Positions 4,987-5,488 of a stretch of DNA of 5,488 nt are shown here, in pieces (within the stretch, counting starts at the first letter, position 1; every line of letters begins with the position of its first letter). The stretch covers positions 1 through 5,488 of the forward strand of contig JBBKWZ010000109.1 in assembly GCA_037969195.1 (NCBI GenBank). The letters run 5' to 3'. The DNA is from JAHEJB01 sp037969195. GTDB taxonomy: Bacteria; Bacteroidota; Rhodothermia; Rhodothermales; Rubricoccaceae. The position numbers were made by a program, and so were the translations under genes. The notes below the pieces were generated by a model. That model did no database searches. It had not been told where the DNA came from and worked only from the letters and a program-made list of their open reading frames with translations.

Positions 4987-5488
4987 TCAGCCTGGGTTTG
5001 CGCTGAAGATGAAGCCCGTTTCAGCAACCAAGTCGGCGTCTGGTGTGAACAGTGCCTGTCCGTCAGCAATTGCCCCGAAAAACCCATACCCGTTCGTCAC
5101 GTTCGAGAACACGCCTGGCCTCACCAAAGTTGCAGGGTCGGCATCTTCTGGAATCACCCATGCCGCGTCCGTGGCAACAAAGCTTACGCGAATTTGCGAC
5201 AGATACACGTCGCCAACGGTGTCTTTGGGCCCTAGGTCTTCACGCTCGACGATCCAACTCACAATATCATCGTATGCTCCGGTCAAATCAATTTCATAGC
5301 GCCAGCCGGCGGGATTCAACTCGCCGACGTAGGCTGGGTCAGTCGGTATCGGAGCGATGGTCCCGTTTGGCGTGGCGAAATATCTTATCGCCAATTCGAC
5401 TTTAGTGACGTCAGCAAACCGAGGTACGGACCAGATCGTGGGCTGGATGGCGTGTTCGTCACGCACAAATCCAGGAAGAACTGTTGGT
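4987..5488 (-). CDS. C-terminal part of a probable secreted or surface protein (DUF4249-like, tentative)
   Basis: The frame is open to the window edge, so only the last 166 or so codons are present and the true start lies outside; a GTG at 5466 is not a convincing start because the sequence runs on in frame (PTVLPGFVRDEH). The visible part reads like alternating beta strands: VELAIRYFATPNG, GWRYEIDLTGAYDDIVSWIV, VYLSQIRVSFVATD. It ends in NVTNGYGFFGAI followed by about 33 further residues. The NGYGFFGA segment near the C-terminus resembles the NGLGIFGAY-type ending I associate with Bacteroidota DUF4249 outer-surface proteins; this is a motif resemblance from memory, not a search. There are no cysteines in the visible part. 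The gene ends 154 nt before ilvE. No link to the ilvE pathway is evident. Confidence 0.6.
   Translation of the reverse strand, partial: PTVLPGFVRDEHAIQPTIWSVPRFADVTKVELAIRYFATPNGTIAPIPTDPAYVGELNPAGWRYEIDLTGAYDDIVSWIVEREDLGPKDTVGDVYLSQIRVSFVATDAAWVIPEDADPATLVRPGVFSNVTNGYGFFGAIADGQALFTPDADLVAETGFIFSANPG

Noticed and set aside
4883..5299. Plus-strand open frame of 138 codons antisense to the right-edge gene
   Set aside because: It lies opposite a minus-strand frame with coherent beta-strand protein sequence, has no recognisable motif and is Ser/Pro/Arg rich in the way of a shadow frame.

Overview
The window is chromosomal-looking bacterial DNA with every supported gene on the minus strand. The best guess for the source is the Bacteroidota/Rhodothermota lineage, probably an environmental or marine member. 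Three things suggest this. The genes lack Shine-Dalgarno sites. Two genes carry promoter-like TTG-N20-TACTTTC elements close to the Bacteroidota -33/-7 pattern (TTG ... TAnnTTTG). The partial gene at the right edge also has a C-terminus that resembles a Bacteroidota outer-surface family. The lineage is an inference, not a proven assignment.

Layout in transcription order, right to left: (1) 4987-5488, the C-terminal part of a larger protein that runs off the window; (2) 3873-4832, ilvE, a branched-chain amino acid aminotransferase with an intact active site; (3) 3276-3740, gene D; (4) 2229-3107, gene C; (5) 728-2086, gene B; (6) 9-497, gene A. Genes A to D are secreted paralogues. Each has a signal peptide followed by one (D), two (C), three (B) or one (A) copies of the same roughly 120-residue domain, giving seven copies in all. 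The domain has a fixed cysteine pair, an APDV-type segment, a DTTLLVN strand, a W-x-C-[NSD]-D-D acidic cluster and a GxYxIWVG strand. I recognise the general look (secreted beta-sandwich, similar to bacterial pre-peptidase C-terminal domains) but not an assigned function.

Genes B, C and D each have their own intrinsic terminator 23-24 nt after the stop codon. C and D have matching promoter-like elements 40-41 nt upstream of the start, and B and A have weaker candidates. The cluster is therefore best read as four single-gene transcription units made by cassette duplication, not as an operon. ilvE looks like an ordinary housekeeping neighbour with no evident link to the secreted proteins. The most interesting part of the window is this expanded, domain-reiterated family of secreted proteins. 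I see no sign of CRISPR arrays, transposases, RNA genes or defence modules.
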